64,000 bases of DNA from PRS1 sp965250265. GTDB taxonomy: Bacteria; Bacteroidota; Bacteroidia; Flavobacteriales; Flavobacteriaceae. Position numbers and translations under genes: made by a program. Shown here piece by piece: positions 27,724 through 37,068 of the stretch; position 1 is the first letter of the stretch, and every line of letters starts with the position of its first letter. Under the pieces are notes generated by a model. That model saw only the letters and a list, made by a program, of their open reading frames with translations. It searched no databases and was not told the origin of the DNA. The stretch covers positions 461,470-525,469 of the forward strand of contig CBDFNO010000012.1 of the NCBI GenBank assembly GCA_965250265.1, in the 5' to 3' direction.

Positions 27724-28596
27724 CTATGCCATAACTTCGGCAACTTTTTTACCAATTTCAGCAGGAGAATCTACTACATGAATGCCACATTCTCTCATAA
27801 TTCGTTTTTTTGCTTGTGCTGTATCATCACTTCCTCCTACAATTGCACCGGCGTGTCCCATTGTTCGTCCAGCTGGTGCCGTTTCTCCTGCAATAAATCC
27901 TACTACAGGCTTTTTACTTCCACTTGCTTTATACCATTGTGCGGCATCACCTTCTAATTGTCCTCCTATTTCACCGATCATAACAACACATTCTGTTTCA
28001 GGATCATTAATCAACATTTCTACAGCTTCTTGAGTTGTAGTACCAATAATTGGATCTCCTCCAATTCCTATGGCAGTTGTAATTCCTAAACCCTGCTTTA
28101 CAACTTGATCTGCTGCCTCATAGGTTAATGTTCCGGATTTTGAAACAATCCCAATGCTTCCTTTTTTGAATACAAACCCCGGCATAATACCAACTTTAGC
28201 TTCACCAGGAGTAATCACACCTGGACAATTAGGTCCGATAAGACGACAGTCTTTATTTTTTATATAGTCTGCCGCTTTAATCATATCTGCAACCGGAATA
28301 CCCTCGGTAATTGTAATAATCACTTTAATACCCGCATCTGCAGCTTCCATTATGGCATCTGCAGCAAAAGCCGGTGGCACAAAAATAATTGTTGTATCAG
28401 CTGTTACTTCTTTAACAGCATCCTTTACAGTATTAAAAACAGGTCTATCTAAATGTGTTTGTCCTCCTTTTCCAGGAGTTACGCCTCCAACTACATTGGT
28501 ACCATATTCAATCATTTGTGTGGCGTGAAACGTACCTTCACTTCCTGTAAAACCCTGAACAATAATCTTTGAATTTTTATTTACTAAAACACTCAT
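27724..28596 (-). CDS. sucD: succinate-CoA ligase alpha subunit
   Basis: Alpha subunit of succinyl-CoA synthetase, which makes ATP or GTP from succinyl-CoA in the TCA cycle. It has 290 residues. The CoA-binding GFTGSEGTFHATQMIEYGT is at the N-terminus, GPNCPGVITPGEAKVGIMPG is central, and the phospho-His lies in RTMGHAGAIVGG near the C-terminus. The beta subunit gene is not in this window. It sits downstream of the LpxD-like gene but has its own -7 box. Confidence 0.97.
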   Translation of the reverse strand: MSVLVNKNSKIIVQGFTGSEGTFHATQMIEYGTNVVGGVTPGKGGQTHLDRPVFNTVKDAVKEVTADTTIIFVPPAFAADAIMEAADAGIKVIITITEGIPVADMIKAADYIKNKDCRLIGPNCPGVITPGEAKVGIMPGFVFKKGSIGIVSKSGTLTYEAADQVVKQGLGITTAIGIGGDPIIGTTTQEAVEMLINDPETECVVMIGEIGGQLEGDAAQWYKASGSKKPVVGFIAGETAPAGRTMGHAGAIVGGSDDTAQAKKRIMRECGIHVVDSPAEIGKKVAEVMA

Positions 28597-28619
28597 TTGC
28601 TTATAATTTTATAACGTGA

Positions 28620-28627
28620 CAAAAGTA
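28620..28627 (-). promoter_or_regulatory. -7 promoter box for sucD
   Basis: TACTTTTG on the minus strand, a full match to TAnnTTTG, 24 bp upstream of the sucD ATG. No good TTG at the upstream position. Confidence 0.4.
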
Positions 28628-28661
28628 ATTTTTTTAACTTATTTTTAAAGTGATTTTATTA

Positions 28662-29597
28662 CTATTTCTTCTTTAGTTTTTCTAAAATTTCCGAGATTTT
28701 TCTAATCGAAGCTATTTCTTTGTACTTCGTTCTAAAATCATCAGCTGGAATACCAAAATAACTTTTACTTCCTTCTAATGATTTACTCACACCTGCTTTT
28801 GCAGAAATAACCGCTTTTTTTCCTATGGTTACATTACTTGTTATTCCTACTTGTCCCCAAATAGTGACTTCGTCTTCTATTATTGTACAACCTGCAATTC
28901 CCACTTGGGAAGCAATTAAACAATTTCTTCCGATTACAGTATCATGGCCAATTTGTACCTGATTATCAATTTTGGTCCCTTCTTTTATTGTTGTGTCATT
29001 TGTAACACCTCTATCAATAGTGCATGCTGCACCTAAATCGACATTATCTTCTATTACGACACGACCACCAGAAAGTAATCTATCAAAACCTTCAGGTCGA
29101 TTTTTATAATAAAATGCATTTGAGCCGAGTACTGTACCAGCATGAATTACTACATTATTGCCTAATACACAATCATCGTAAATGCTTACGTTAGAATGAA
29201 TTAAACAGTCATCACCAATAACAACATTGTTGCCAATAAAGCAATTGGGTTGAATAATTGTGTTCTTACCGATTTTTGCAGTTTTAGAAATATTTAAATT
29301 AGAAGTTTGAAAAGGTTTAAAATGATTGGTTAATACATTAAAATCATAAAATGGATCTTCTGAAATTAATAATGCTTTACCTTCAGGACATTCTACTTCT
29401 TTGTTTATTAATACAATAGTTGCGTCAGATTGTAAGGCTTTATCGTAATATTTTGGATGATCGACAAAAACAATATCTCCAGAAGAAACTACATGGATTT
29501 CATTCATACCTAAAACAGGAAAGTTATCATCTCCTACATATTTGCAATTTATTAATGTTGCAATTTCTTTTAGGGTATATAGTTTAGGAAACTTCAT
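28662..29597 (-). CDS. LpxD-like left-handed beta-helix acyltransferase (second copy)
   Basis: A 311-residue paralogue of LpxD. The N-terminal uridine-binding-like domain (residues 1-95) includes SGDIVFVDHPKYYDKAL. The following hexapeptide repeats (IGKNTIIQPNCFIGNNVVIG) form a left-handed beta-helix. The segment KIDNQVQIGHDTVIG keeps the His that is catalytic in LpxD. A true lpxD lies at 32-33 kb, so this copy probably acylates another substrate or a variant lipid A precursor. It directly abuts efp (the stop of efp is one base upstream of its start). Confidence 0.82.
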   Translation of the reverse strand: MKFPKLYTLKEIATLINCKYVGDDNFPVLGMNEIHVVSSGDIVFVDHPKYYDKALQSDATIVLINKEVECPEGKALLISEDPFYDFNVLTNHFKPFQTSNLNISKTAKIGKNTIIQPNCFIGNNVVIGDDCLIHSNVSIYDDCVLGNNVVIHAGTVLGSNAFYYKNRPEGFDRLLSGGRVVIEDNVDLGAACTIDRGVTNDTTIKEGTKIDNQVQIGHDTVIGRNCLIASQVGIAGCTIIEDEVTIWGQVGITSNVTIGKKAVISAKAGVSKSLEGSKSYFGIPADDFRTKYKEIASIRKISEILEKLKKK

Positions 29598-30164
29598 TTA
29601 TTCCTTAACACGCTCTTTATAGGTACCCTTTTCTGTTTCTACTTTAATTTTATCTCCTTCGTTAATAAACAAAGGGACATTAACAGTAGCTCCTGTTTCT
29701 ACAGTTGCAGGTTTAGTAGCATTAGTAGCTGTATTACCTTTAACTCCAGGTTCGGTAGCTGTGACTTCTAAAATCACACTAGCTGGCATTTCTACGGAAA
29801 GTGGCATATTATCTTCAGAATTAATAATAATGGTTACAATCTCTCCTTCTTTCATTAATCCCGGGTTATCTATAGTGCTTTTGTTTAATATAATTTGATT
29901 ATAATCATCTACATTCATAAAATGAAAAAGATCCCCTTCTGGATATAAATATTGAAACCGATGAGTTTCTACTCGAACATCTTCAATTTTATGTCCGGCA
30001 GAAAAAGTATTATCAATAACTTTTCCTGTAGTTACACTTCTTAATTTTGTTCTTACAAATGCTGGGCCTTTCCCAGGCTTAACATGTAAAAATTCAATAA
30101 TTTTAAAAATATCATGATTGTATTTTATACACAATCCATTTCTTATATCTGAAGTACTTGCCAT
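29598..30164 (-). CDS. efp: elongation factor P
   Basis: Rescues ribosomes stalled on polyproline. It is a 188-residue three-domain protein. The N-terminal KOW-like domain has the tip lysine in HVKPGKGPAFVRTKLR (about residue 34), and the C-terminal OB domain ends VPLFINEGDKIKVETEKGTYKERV. It sits inside the lipid A gene cluster, immediately upstream of the second LpxD-like gene. Confidence 0.97.
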   Translation of the reverse strand: MASTSDIRNGLCIKYNHDIFKIIEFLHVKPGKGPAFVRTKLRSVTTGKVIDNTFSAGHKIEDVRVETHRFQYLYPEGDLFHFMNVDDYNQIILNKSTIDNPGLMKEGEIVTIIINSEDNMPLSVEMPASVILEVTATEPGVKGNTATNATKPATVETGATVNVPLFINEGDKIKVETEKGTYKERVKE

Positions 30165-30178
30165 TTTTTTTATTAATT

Positions 30179-30958
30179 TTATCTAAAGTATCCTTTCATG
30201 ATACCTCGATGTGAGTTTTTAATAAACTGTAGAATTTCGTCACGCTCTGGAGTTGCTTCCATTTCGGCTTCGATAATTCTAGAAGCTTGAGTATTATTAT
30301 AATTTTTTTGATATAATAGTCTATAAATATTCTGAATTTCCCTAATCTTTTCAGAAGTAAAACCTCTTCTACGTAATCCAACAGAATTAATTCCAACATA
30401 GGACAAAGGTTCTCGTCCAGCCTTTACATAAGGTGGAACATCTTTTCTTACTAAAGTTCCACCAGTTACAAATGCATGATTGCCAATAGAACAAAATTGG
30501 TGAACCGCTGTCATTCCTGCAAGAATTACATGGTCTCCAACCGTAATATGACCTGCTAATGTACTGTTATTAGAAAAAATACAATTATTGCCAACAACAC
30601 AATCATGAGCAATATGGCAATATGCCATAATTAAGCAATTATCACCAATTACAGTTTTCATTTTATCGACTGTACCTCTATTAATAGTAACACACTCTCT
30701 TATAGTAACATTATTACCAATTTCTACAGTTGTATCCTCGTCATTATATTTTAAGTCTTGAGGAATTGCGGAAATTACTGCACCCGGAAAAACGTTACAG
30801 TTTTTTCCAATACGTGCACCTTCCATTATAGTAACATTAGAGCCTATCCATGTTCCCTGACCAATTTTAACATTGTTATGAATAGTTGTAAAAGGTTCGA
30901 TCACAACATTCTTCGCAATTTTAGCTCCAGGATGTACATACGCAAGTGGTTGATTCAT
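30179..30958 (-). CDS. lpxA: UDP-N-acetylglucosamine acyltransferase
   Basis: Catalyses the first step of lipid A synthesis by adding a hydroxyacyl chain to UDP-GlcNAc. The 259-residue protein is a left-handed beta-helix (hexapeptide repeats such as IGQGTWIGSNVTIMEGARIG) followed by a helical C-terminus. The catalytic His region reads YCHIAHDCVVGNNC, and the family signature INRGTVDKMKTVIGDN is present. The start is 2 bp after the LpxC/FabZ stop. Confidence 0.96.
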   Translation of the reverse strand: MNQPLAYVHPGAKIAKNVVIEPFTTIHNNVKIGQGTWIGSNVTIMEGARIGKNCNVFPGAVISAIPQDLKYNDEDTTVEIGNNVTIRECVTINRGTVDKMKTVIGDNCLIMAYCHIAHDCVVGNNCIFSNNSTLAGHITVGDHVILAGMTAVHQFCSIGNHAFVTGGTLVRKDVPPYVKAGREPLSYVGINSVGLRRRGFTSEKIREIQNIYRLLYQKNYNNTQASRIIEAEMEATPERDEILQFIKNSHRGIMKGYFR

Positions 30959-30960
30959 AG

Positions 30961-32364
30961 CTATTTAATTTTTGTTATTTGCGCCATTAGTTCAGCTTCG
31001 ACACAAAGTTTACCATTAGCATATGCATAACCTTGCATATGGCAAATTCCTCTTCTAATTGGAGCTATTAATGTGCATTTAAAAATTAAAGTATCACCTG
31101 GAACTACTCTTTGCTTAAACCTAACTTTATCTATCTTCATAAAAAGTGTCAAATAATTCTCAGGATCTGGAACTGTACTTAGTAACAAAATTCCTCCCGT
31201 TTGCGCCATTGCTTCAACAATTAAAACACCAGGCATTACCGGGGATCCAGGAAAATGACCAACAAAGAACGGTTCATTCATAGTTACATTCTTCATTCCA
31301 ATAACATGTGACTTAGACAACTCAAATATTTTATCTATTAATAAAAAAGGCTGTCTATGAGGTAGCATATTCATGATTTGATTCACATCCATCAATGGCT
31401 CTAATTTTAAATCGACATCAGGAACATTATTTCGTTTTTCAATCTTAATTATCTTTGAAAGTTTCTTTGCAAACTGTGTGTTTACAAAATGTCCGGGCTT
31501 ATTGGCTATAACTTTCCCTCTAATTCTTGTTCCTATTAGGGCCAGATCTCCTATTACATCTAGTAATTTATGTCTTGCTGCTTCATTGGGATAATGTAAT
31601 GTTAAATTATCTAAAATTCCATTTGGTTTAACAGCAATATTATCCTTCTTAAAAGCAGTTTTCAAGCGATCCATAGTTTCGGGCGATAATTCTTTATCTA
31701 CATATACTATCGCATTATTTAAATCGCCTCCTTTTATTAATCCATGTTCAAGTAACATTTCTATTTCGTGCAAAAAACTAAATGTTCTAGAGTCGGCAAT
31801 TTGATTCTTAAAATCTGAAATATGTTGTAATGTAGCGTTTTGAGTTCCTAACACTTTTGTGCCAAAATCTACCATTGTTGTTACCTGGTACTCGTCAGAA
31901 GGAATAATTGTAATTTCACTTCCTGATTCCTCGTCTATATAAGAAATGACCTCTTTAACTATGTATTCTTTTCTATTACTATCTTGTTCAATACTTCCGG
32001 CCTTTTCTAGGGCTTCAACAAAATATTTTGAAGAACCATCCATAATTGGAGCTTCAGATTCATTGAGCTCTATAATAACATTATCTATTTCTAAGCCAAC
32101 TAAGGCTGCTAAAACATGTTCACAAGTTTGAATACTTACTCCATTTTTTTCTAAACATGTACCTCTTTGTGTGCTGGAAACATAATTCGCATCAGCAGCA
32201 ATACAAGGGATTCCTTCTAGATCAACTCTTTTAAACACATAACCATTACCAACTTCAGCAGGTTTAAAAGTTAAAACCACTTCTTTTCCTGTATGGAGTC
32301 CAACTCCGGTAAGTGAAACCTCATTTGCTATTGTTGTTTGTTTTGATTCGGTCTTAACCATCAT
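30961..32364 (-). CDS. lpxC/fabZ: bifunctional UDP-3-O-acyl-N-acetylglucosamine deacetylase / 3-hydroxyacyl-ACP dehydratase
   Basis: A 467-residue fusion. Residues 1-305 are LpxC, the Zn-dependent committed step of lipid A synthesis, with GLHTGKEVVLTFKPA, CEHVLAALVGLEIDNV and the later zinc-site His region (AARHKLLDVIGDLALIG). Residues 320-467 are FabZ, a hotdog dehydratase of fatty-acid synthesis, with LPHRQPFLLIDKIFEL and the catalytic HFPGSPVMPGVLIVEAMAQ. The fusion is typical of Bacteroidota. It overlaps the lpxD stop by 11 bp; a second Met one codon later is an equally possible start. Confidence 0.96.
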   Translation of the reverse strand: MMVKTESKQTTIANEVSLTGVGLHTGKEVVLTFKPAEVGNGYVFKRVDLEGIPCIAADANYVSSTQRGTCLEKNGVSIQTCEHVLAALVGLEIDNVIIELNESEAPIMDGSSKYFVEALEKAGSIEQDSNRKEYIVKEVISYIDEESGSEITIIPSDEYQVTTMVDFGTKVLGTQNATLQHISDFKNQIADSRTFSFLHEIEMLLEHGLIKGGDLNNAIVYVDKELSPETMDRLKTAFKKDNIAVKPNGILDNLTLHYPNEAARHKLLDVIGDLALIGTRIRGKVIANKPGHFVNTQFAKKLSKIIKIEKRNNVPDVDLKLEPLMDVNQIMNMLPHRQPFLLIDKIFELSKSHVIGMKNVTMNEPFFVGHFPGSPVMPGVLIVEAMAQTGGILLLSTVPDPENYLTLFMKIDKVRFKQRVVPGDTLIFKCTLIAPIRRGICHMQGYAYANGKLCVEAELMAQITKIK

Positions 32365-33382
32365 TATTTAATTTTTTTTCTATATCATTTATATCTTTAA
32401 CAATCTTCGGTAAGTTCTTAAAATGTACATACGATTTGTTATAATCACCGTATGATAATGCCGGTGATCCTTGTAAGACCTCATTATCTTTTACATTTCT
32501 ACCAATACCTGATTGTGCTTGTATTTTTACATTATTACCAATAGTTAAATGGCCAACGATTCCTACCTGACCACCAATTTGACAATTCTCACCAATTTTC
32601 GTAGATCCTGCTATTCCAGTTTGAGCAGCGATTACAGTATTTTTACCAATTTCAACATTATGAGCAATTTGAATTTGGTTATCAAGCTTAACGCCTCTTC
32701 GAATAATTGTAGAGCCTAAAGTAGCTCTATCTATTGTGGTAGCAGCACCAATATCAACATAATCTTCAAGAATAACATTTCCTGTTTGTGGCACTTTATT
32801 GTAAGCACCTTCGTCATTAGGAGTAAAGCCAAAACCATCGGCACCAATAATAGCTCCAGAGTTAATAACACAATGATTACCGATAATACATTCGGAATAA
32901 ATTTTGGCACCAGAAAACACTAAAACATTATTACCTATTTCCACATTATCTCCGATATAACTATTAGGATAAATCTTAACATTGTTACCTATGGTAACAT
33001 TATCACCAATATAAGAAAAGGCTCCTATATAAATATGTTCGCCATAAGATGCGGAATCTGAAATAAAAGATGGTTCCTCAATTCCTGCTTTATTCATCTT
33101 AACCTCATTGTAATATTCCAACAATTTAGAAAATGACTTATATGCATCATTCACTTTAATTAAAGTAATATCTAAATCATTTTCAGGATTAAAATCTTTA
33201 TTAACAATAATAATAGAAGCTTTCGTATTATATATAAACTGTGTGTATTTTGGGTTAGCTAAAAAGGTTAAAGATCCTTTGGTACCTTCTTCAATTTTTG
33301 AGAGTTTAGAAACTTCAACATCAGGATTACCCACTATGTCGCCTTCTAAAATTCCTGCTATTTGTGATGCCGTAAATTTCAT
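32354..33382 (-). CDS. lpxD: UDP-3-O-(3-hydroxymyristoyl)glucosamine N-acyltransferase
   Basis: Catalyses the third step of lipid A synthesis. Starting at MKFTASQIAGILEG (33382) gives 342 residues. The N-terminal domain has GSLTFLANPKYTQFIYNT, and the beta-helix runs from about residue 100. The catalytic His lies in KLDNQIQIAHNVEIG, followed by GQVGIVGHLTIGN. It heads the lpxD-lpxC/fabZ-lpxA-efp-lpxD2 cluster, 25 bp downstream of the HD hydrolase gene. Confidence 0.95.
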   Translation of the reverse strand: MKFTASQIAGILEGDIVGNPDVEVSKLSKIEEGTKGSLTFLANPKYTQFIYNTKASIIIVNKDFNPENDLDITLIKVNDAYKSFSKLLEYYNEVKMNKAGIEEPSFISDSASYGEHIYIGAFSYIGDNVTIGNNVKIYPNSYIGDNVEIGNNVLVFSGAKIYSECIIGNHCVINSGAIIGADGFGFTPNDEGAYNKVPQTGNVILEDYVDIGAATTIDRATLGSTIIRRGVKLDNQIQIAHNVEIGKNTVIAAQTGIAGSTKIGENCQIGGQVGIVGHLTIGNNVKIQAQSGIGRNVKDNEVLQGSPALSYGDYNKSYVHFKNLPKIVKDINDIEKKLNNDG

Positions 33383-33407
33383 GTGACGCAAAAATATAAA
33401 AAATGTG

Positions 33408-34637
33408 CTAAAGTTTGTCTTTTGGGTAACATATATAATACTTAATTACAGGTTTTGAAAGGACTTTTAAATTTAACAGATCAGATGCCTTTACAATATC
33501 TGTTATTTTACCTGTATCAAACAAGATATTTATATTTTTATTTTTTAATTGATAAGCTTGATTAATGATATCACCTTTAAACACAAAATATTCCGCTTCT
33601 TCTTTTGAAATATTATAATTATCTATCAACTTAGAAATATGAAAACTTAATTTTTCCTTTTTTATTTGTCTCCTTTTTATTTTAATTTTTAAAAGATCTC
33701 TATTAATAATCATTTGACAAAGATTACTTAAAACAAAATCATCATGATCTTGCCAGTCTTTCATCGCAGAAATAACATCATAATCATCAAGTTTTGCAAA
33801 TGTTTCAAGTTCTATATCACTAAACCTCTCTTTTGTAATTTCATTTTTCAAAAAGTACAATAATGCCTGACTAGCTTTAAGTTGATCGCCTCCTTTAGTT
33901 AGTTGTTTAGCGCGTAGCAAAGCTCTAATCATTAATTGCTCTGCTACTAAACTCGTTTTATGTAAATAAACTGACCAATACATTAATCGTCTTGCTGTTA
34001 AAAATTTTTCAACTGAATAAATGCCTTTCTTCTCTACTACAAGCTCGTCATCTACAACATTTAACATAGTTATTAATCGTTCGCTATTTATATTTCCCTC
34101 TGATACACCTGTATAAAAACTATCACGCTTTAAATAATCTGCACGATCCATATCTAACTGACTAGAAATTAGCTCGCACATAAATTTTCTATAATATTCT
34201 CCTTTAAACATTTTTATCGCAAGCGTTAAATTTGAGTTAAATTCAGTATTCAATTTTTGCATAAAAAATAACGATATTTCTTCATGAGAAACACCATCTA
34301 CAATACTATGTTCCATAGCATGACTAAATGGACCATGACCAATATCATGCAAAAGAATAGCAATTAACAACGCATTTTCCTCATCTTCAGAAATTGTAAC
34401 ACCCTTAAAACGAAGTATCCTCACTGCATTTTGCATTAAATGCATGCTACCCAATGCATGATGGAATCTTGTGTGATGAGCACCTGGATAAACTAAATAG
34501 GATAATCCCATTTGAGTAATTCTGCGAAGTCTTTGGAAATACTTATGTTCGACCAAATCAAAAATTAAAGAATTAGGAATCGTAATAAATCCGTAAATTG
34601 GGTCGTTAAATATTTTAAGTTTGTTTTTAGTATGCAA
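33408..34637 (-). CDS. HD-domain phosphohydrolase
   Basis: A 409-residue cytosolic protein of the dGTPase/SAMHD1-like HD superfamily. The metal site is visible as H...HD in HHTRFHHALGSMHLM (residues about 55-70) and LLHDIGHGPFSHAMEH (about 93-108), with a final Asp in LDMDRADYLKRDSFYTG. Substrate is unknown, perhaps nucleotides. The start is TTG at 34637; there is no ATG before the conserved core. It is divergent from porX over only 38 bp. Confidence 0.85.
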   Translation of the reverse strand: MHTKNKLKIFNDPIYGFITIPNSLIFDLVEHKYFQRLRRITQMGLSYLVYPGAHHTRFHHALGSMHLMQNAVRILRFKGVTISEDEENALLIAILLHDIGHGPFSHAMEHSIVDGVSHEEISLFFMQKLNTEFNSNLTLAIKMFKGEYYRKFMCELISSQLDMDRADYLKRDSFYTGVSEGNINSERLITMLNVVDDELVVEKKGIYSVEKFLTARRLMYWSVYLHKTSLVAEQLMIRALLRAKQLTKGGDQLKASQALLYFLKNEITKERFSDIELETFAKLDDYDVISAMKDWQDHDDFVLSNLCQMIINRDLLKIKIKRRQIKKEKLSFHISKLIDNYNISKEEAEYFVFKGDIINQAYQLKNKNINILFDTGKITDIVKASDLLNLKVLSKPVIKYYICYPKDKL

Positions 34638-34675
34638 ACGTTAATTGAATTAAAAATTTATGCAAATATAAATAT

Positions 34676-36229
34676 ATGAACAATATTAACATTCTTTGGG
34701 TTGATGATGAAATAGATTTATTAAAACCTCACATTTTATTTTTAGAAAAAAGGAACTATGCAGTTACAACCTGCCAGAGTGGTACTGAAGCCATAGAAAT
34801 TATTGATGATCAGAATTTTGATATTGTTTTTTTGGACGAAAACATGCCTGGTCTCACAGGTTTAGAGACCTTATCGGAAATTAAAGAAAAGCGAAATAGC
34901 ATTCCAGTAGTAATGATTACCAAGAGTGAAGAAGAGTATATTATGGAAGAAGCTATTGGAAGCAAAATTGCAGATTACCTCATTAAACCAGTTAATCCTA
35001 ACCAAATTTTGTTGAGTTTAAAAAAGAATTTGGATCATACGCGTTTAGTTTCTGAAAAAACAACTTCTAGCTATCAGCAAGAATTTAGAAAAATAGCTAT
35101 GGATTTGTCTATGGTAAATAGTTATGAAGAATGGGTAGAACTTTATCAAAAGTTAATCTACTGGGAAATTGAGCTCGAAGATATTGAAGATCATGCCATG
35201 TTTGAGATTTTAGAATCTCAAAAAAATGAAGCTAATCTTCAGTTTGGAAAATTTATTGATAAAAACTATAAAAATTGGTTTCAACCTAATGCTGATGCTC
35301 CTGTATTGTCACACACACTATTTCAGGAAAAAGTTGTTCCGGAGTTGAGCAAAAATCAACAAACACTTTTAGTGGTTGTAGATAATTTAAGATACGACCA
35401 ATGGAAAGCATTTGAACCAATTGTAAGTAATTATTACAAAACCGAAAGCGAATCTCCTTATTATAGTATTTTGCCTACTGCAACTCAATATGCAAGAAAC
35501 GCTATCTTCTCAGGATTAATGCCTAGTGATATGGAACAGTTACATCCAAACTACTGGAAAAATGATAATGATGAAGGTGGAAAAAATTTATTTGAAAACG
35601 AATTTCTTAAAGCTCAATTAAAACGTTTAGGGCTAAATCATATAAAACATGAGTATTTTAAAATTACAAATCTAAGGGCTGGAAAAAAATTAGCCAATAA
35701 TTTTAAATCCCAAAAAGATAACGACCTTACTGTAGTTGTTTACAATTTTGTAGATATGTTGTCACATTCTAAAACAGAAATGGACGTTGTAAAAGAGTTG
35801 GCTTCTAACGACAAAGCATATCGATCGTTAACATTAAGTTGGTTTAAAAATTCTCCACTGCTAGAAATAATTCAACAAGCTCATCAAATGGGCTTTAAGC
35901 TTATTATTACTACAGACCATGGAACTATTAATGTGAAAAATCCTTCAAAAGTTATTGGTGATAGGGACACAAGCCTTAATCTAAGGTATAAAACCGGAAG
36001 AAGTTTAACTTATGAAGATAAAGATGTTTTGGCATCAAAAGATCCTAAAAAGATTCTTTTGCCGTCAATAACAATGAATAGCTCCTTTATTTTTGCAAAA
36101 GGAAATCTATTCTTTGCATACCCTAACAACTATAACCATTATGTAAGCTATTATCGAAATACCTATCAGCATGGAGGCGTATCTTTAGAGGAAGTTATTA
36201 TCCCGTTTGTAGTTTTAAATCCAAAGTAA
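34676..36229 (+). CDS. porX: PorX, response regulator with PglZ/alkaline phosphatase domain
   Basis: Response regulator of the type IX secretion system and gliding motility in Bacteroidota. Residues 1-120 are a receiver domain with the acceptor Asp at 54 (FLDENMPG), an acidic pair at WVDDE and a Lys in LIKPVN. After a helical linker, residues about 220-517 form the PglZ/alkaline-phosphatase-like domain (VVVDNLRYDQWKAFEPI, TTDHGT, HGGVSLEEVIIP). The full length of 517 residues matches PorX. It sits 88 bp ahead of tsaE. Confidence 0.93.
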   Translation: MNNINILWVDDEIDLLKPHILFLEKRNYAVTTCQSGTEAIEIIDDQNFDIVFLDENMPGLTGLETLSEIKEKRNSIPVVMITKSEEEYIMEEAIGSKIADYLIKPVNPNQILLSLKKNLDHTRLVSEKTTSSYQQEFRKIAMDLSMVNSYEEWVELYQKLIYWEIELEDIEDHAMFEILESQKNEANLQFGKFIDKNYKNWFQPNADAPVLSHTLFQEKVVPELSKNQQTLLVVVDNLRYDQWKAFEPIVSNYYKTESESPYYSILPTATQYARNAIFSGLMPSDMEQLHPNYWKNDNDEGGKNLFENEFLKAQLKRLGLNHIKHEYFKITNLRAGKKLANNFKSQKDNDLTVVVYNFVDMLSHSKTEMDVVKELASNDKAYRSLTLSWFKNSPLLEIIQQAHQMGFKLIITTDHGTINVKNPSKVIGDRDTSLNLRYKTGRSLTYEDKDVLASKDPKKILLPSITMNSSFIFAKGNLFFAYPNNYNHYVSYYRNTYQHGGVSLEEVIIPFVVLNPK

Positions 36230-36317
36230 TTTTATCCACAAATTGCAAAAAACATCGACGAAATACACTTTTTTCTTGTTTATTAGCAAAATAATCACTA
36301 ATATTGCCTAACAATTG

Positions 36318-36755
36318 ATGAGTAAAACTGAATATTTTGACTTAGGAACCATAGATGAAGTAGCAAAATTGTTACTTAAAAGGTTTAAAACGAAAACAGT
36401 TTTGTTTTATGGAGACATGGGAGTTGGTAAGACAACGCTTATAAGTGCTTTATTAAAAGAATTAGGAGGTAAAGTAAAAGCCACAAGCCCAACTTTTTCG
36501 ATTGCGAACGAATATAAAGTAAAAGATGATATTGTTTATCATTTTGATCTTTATAGAATTGAAGATGCAGAAGAAGCTTTAGATATAGGCATAGAAGATT
36601 ACCTATATTCAGGACATTGGAATTTTGTAGAATGGCCAGAGAAAATTGACGTTTTTCTGCCGAATGAAGTGGATATTTTACACTTAAAACTACAAAAAAA
36701 CGGTTCCAGAGCACTTAAATTGAGTGTTTATAAAGAAAAAAGTATAAATAATTAA
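36318..36755 (+). CDS. tsaE: tRNA threonylcarbamoyladenosine biosynthesis ATPase
   Basis: ATPase subunit of the TsaBDE complex that makes t6A37 in tRNAs decoding ANN codons. The P-loop reads FYGDMGVGKTTLISALLKEL (about residues 32-51), followed by TSPTFSIANEY and the later NFVEWPEKI. The length of 145 residues is normal. The ATG at 36318 is preferred over a TTG one codon earlier. Normally an ald gene seems to follow this gene in relatives, so the accessory genes beyond it look inserted. Confidence 0.95.
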   Translation: MSKTEYFDLGTIDEVAKLLLKRFKTKTVLFYGDMGVGKTTLISALLKELGGKVKATSPTFSIANEYKVKDDIVYHFDLYRIEDAEEALDIGIEDYLYSGHWNFVEWPEKIDVFLPNEVDILHLKLQKNGSRALKLSVYKEKSINN

Positions 36756-36886
36756 AAATAATTAGTAAAAAAAACGTAAACATAGCCCAAATCGAAATCA
36801 TAAGAGTACGGTAAAACCGTAACGTTCAAGCGATTTTAGAAATTGATTTTAACAAAATATTAACATTCTTAGAGGCTCTCTGAAGT

Positions 36887-36894
36887 TAACTTTG
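36887..36894 (+). promoter_or_regulatory. -7 promoter box for the small secreted peptide
   Basis: TAACTTTG, a full TAnnTTTG match, 34 bp before the ATG at 36928. The upstream TTG is not clear. Confidence 0.45.
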
Positions 36895-36927
36895 TTACAG
36901 TAATTAATTAATTAAATCCCTTGAATT

Positions 36928-37068
36928 ATGAAAACTAAAAAAGTTTTAATCGCAATTGCGATTTTCGGAGGTGTTTTGTTTACAGCGCAAGCTACAAACT
37001 TAATAGACCTAAATGAACAACTTAGAACAGAAGTCAAAAGAAATACACCTAAGCCGCCAGCGGGTTAA
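36928..37068 (+). CDS. small secreted peptide, 46 residues
   Basis: A short frame reading MKTKKVLIAIAIFGGVLF then TAQA, a signal peptide with probable cleavage near residue 22-24. The mature part is about 24 residues and ends in KRNTPKPPAG. It overlaps the start of the next gene by 56 bp in another frame, and is preceded by a clear -7 box. I do not recognise it. It could be a small exported peptide or a translational leader for the overlapping membrane gene. Confidence 0.55.
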   Translation: MKTKKVLIAIAIFGGVLFTAQATNLIDLNEQLRTEVKRNTPKPPAG

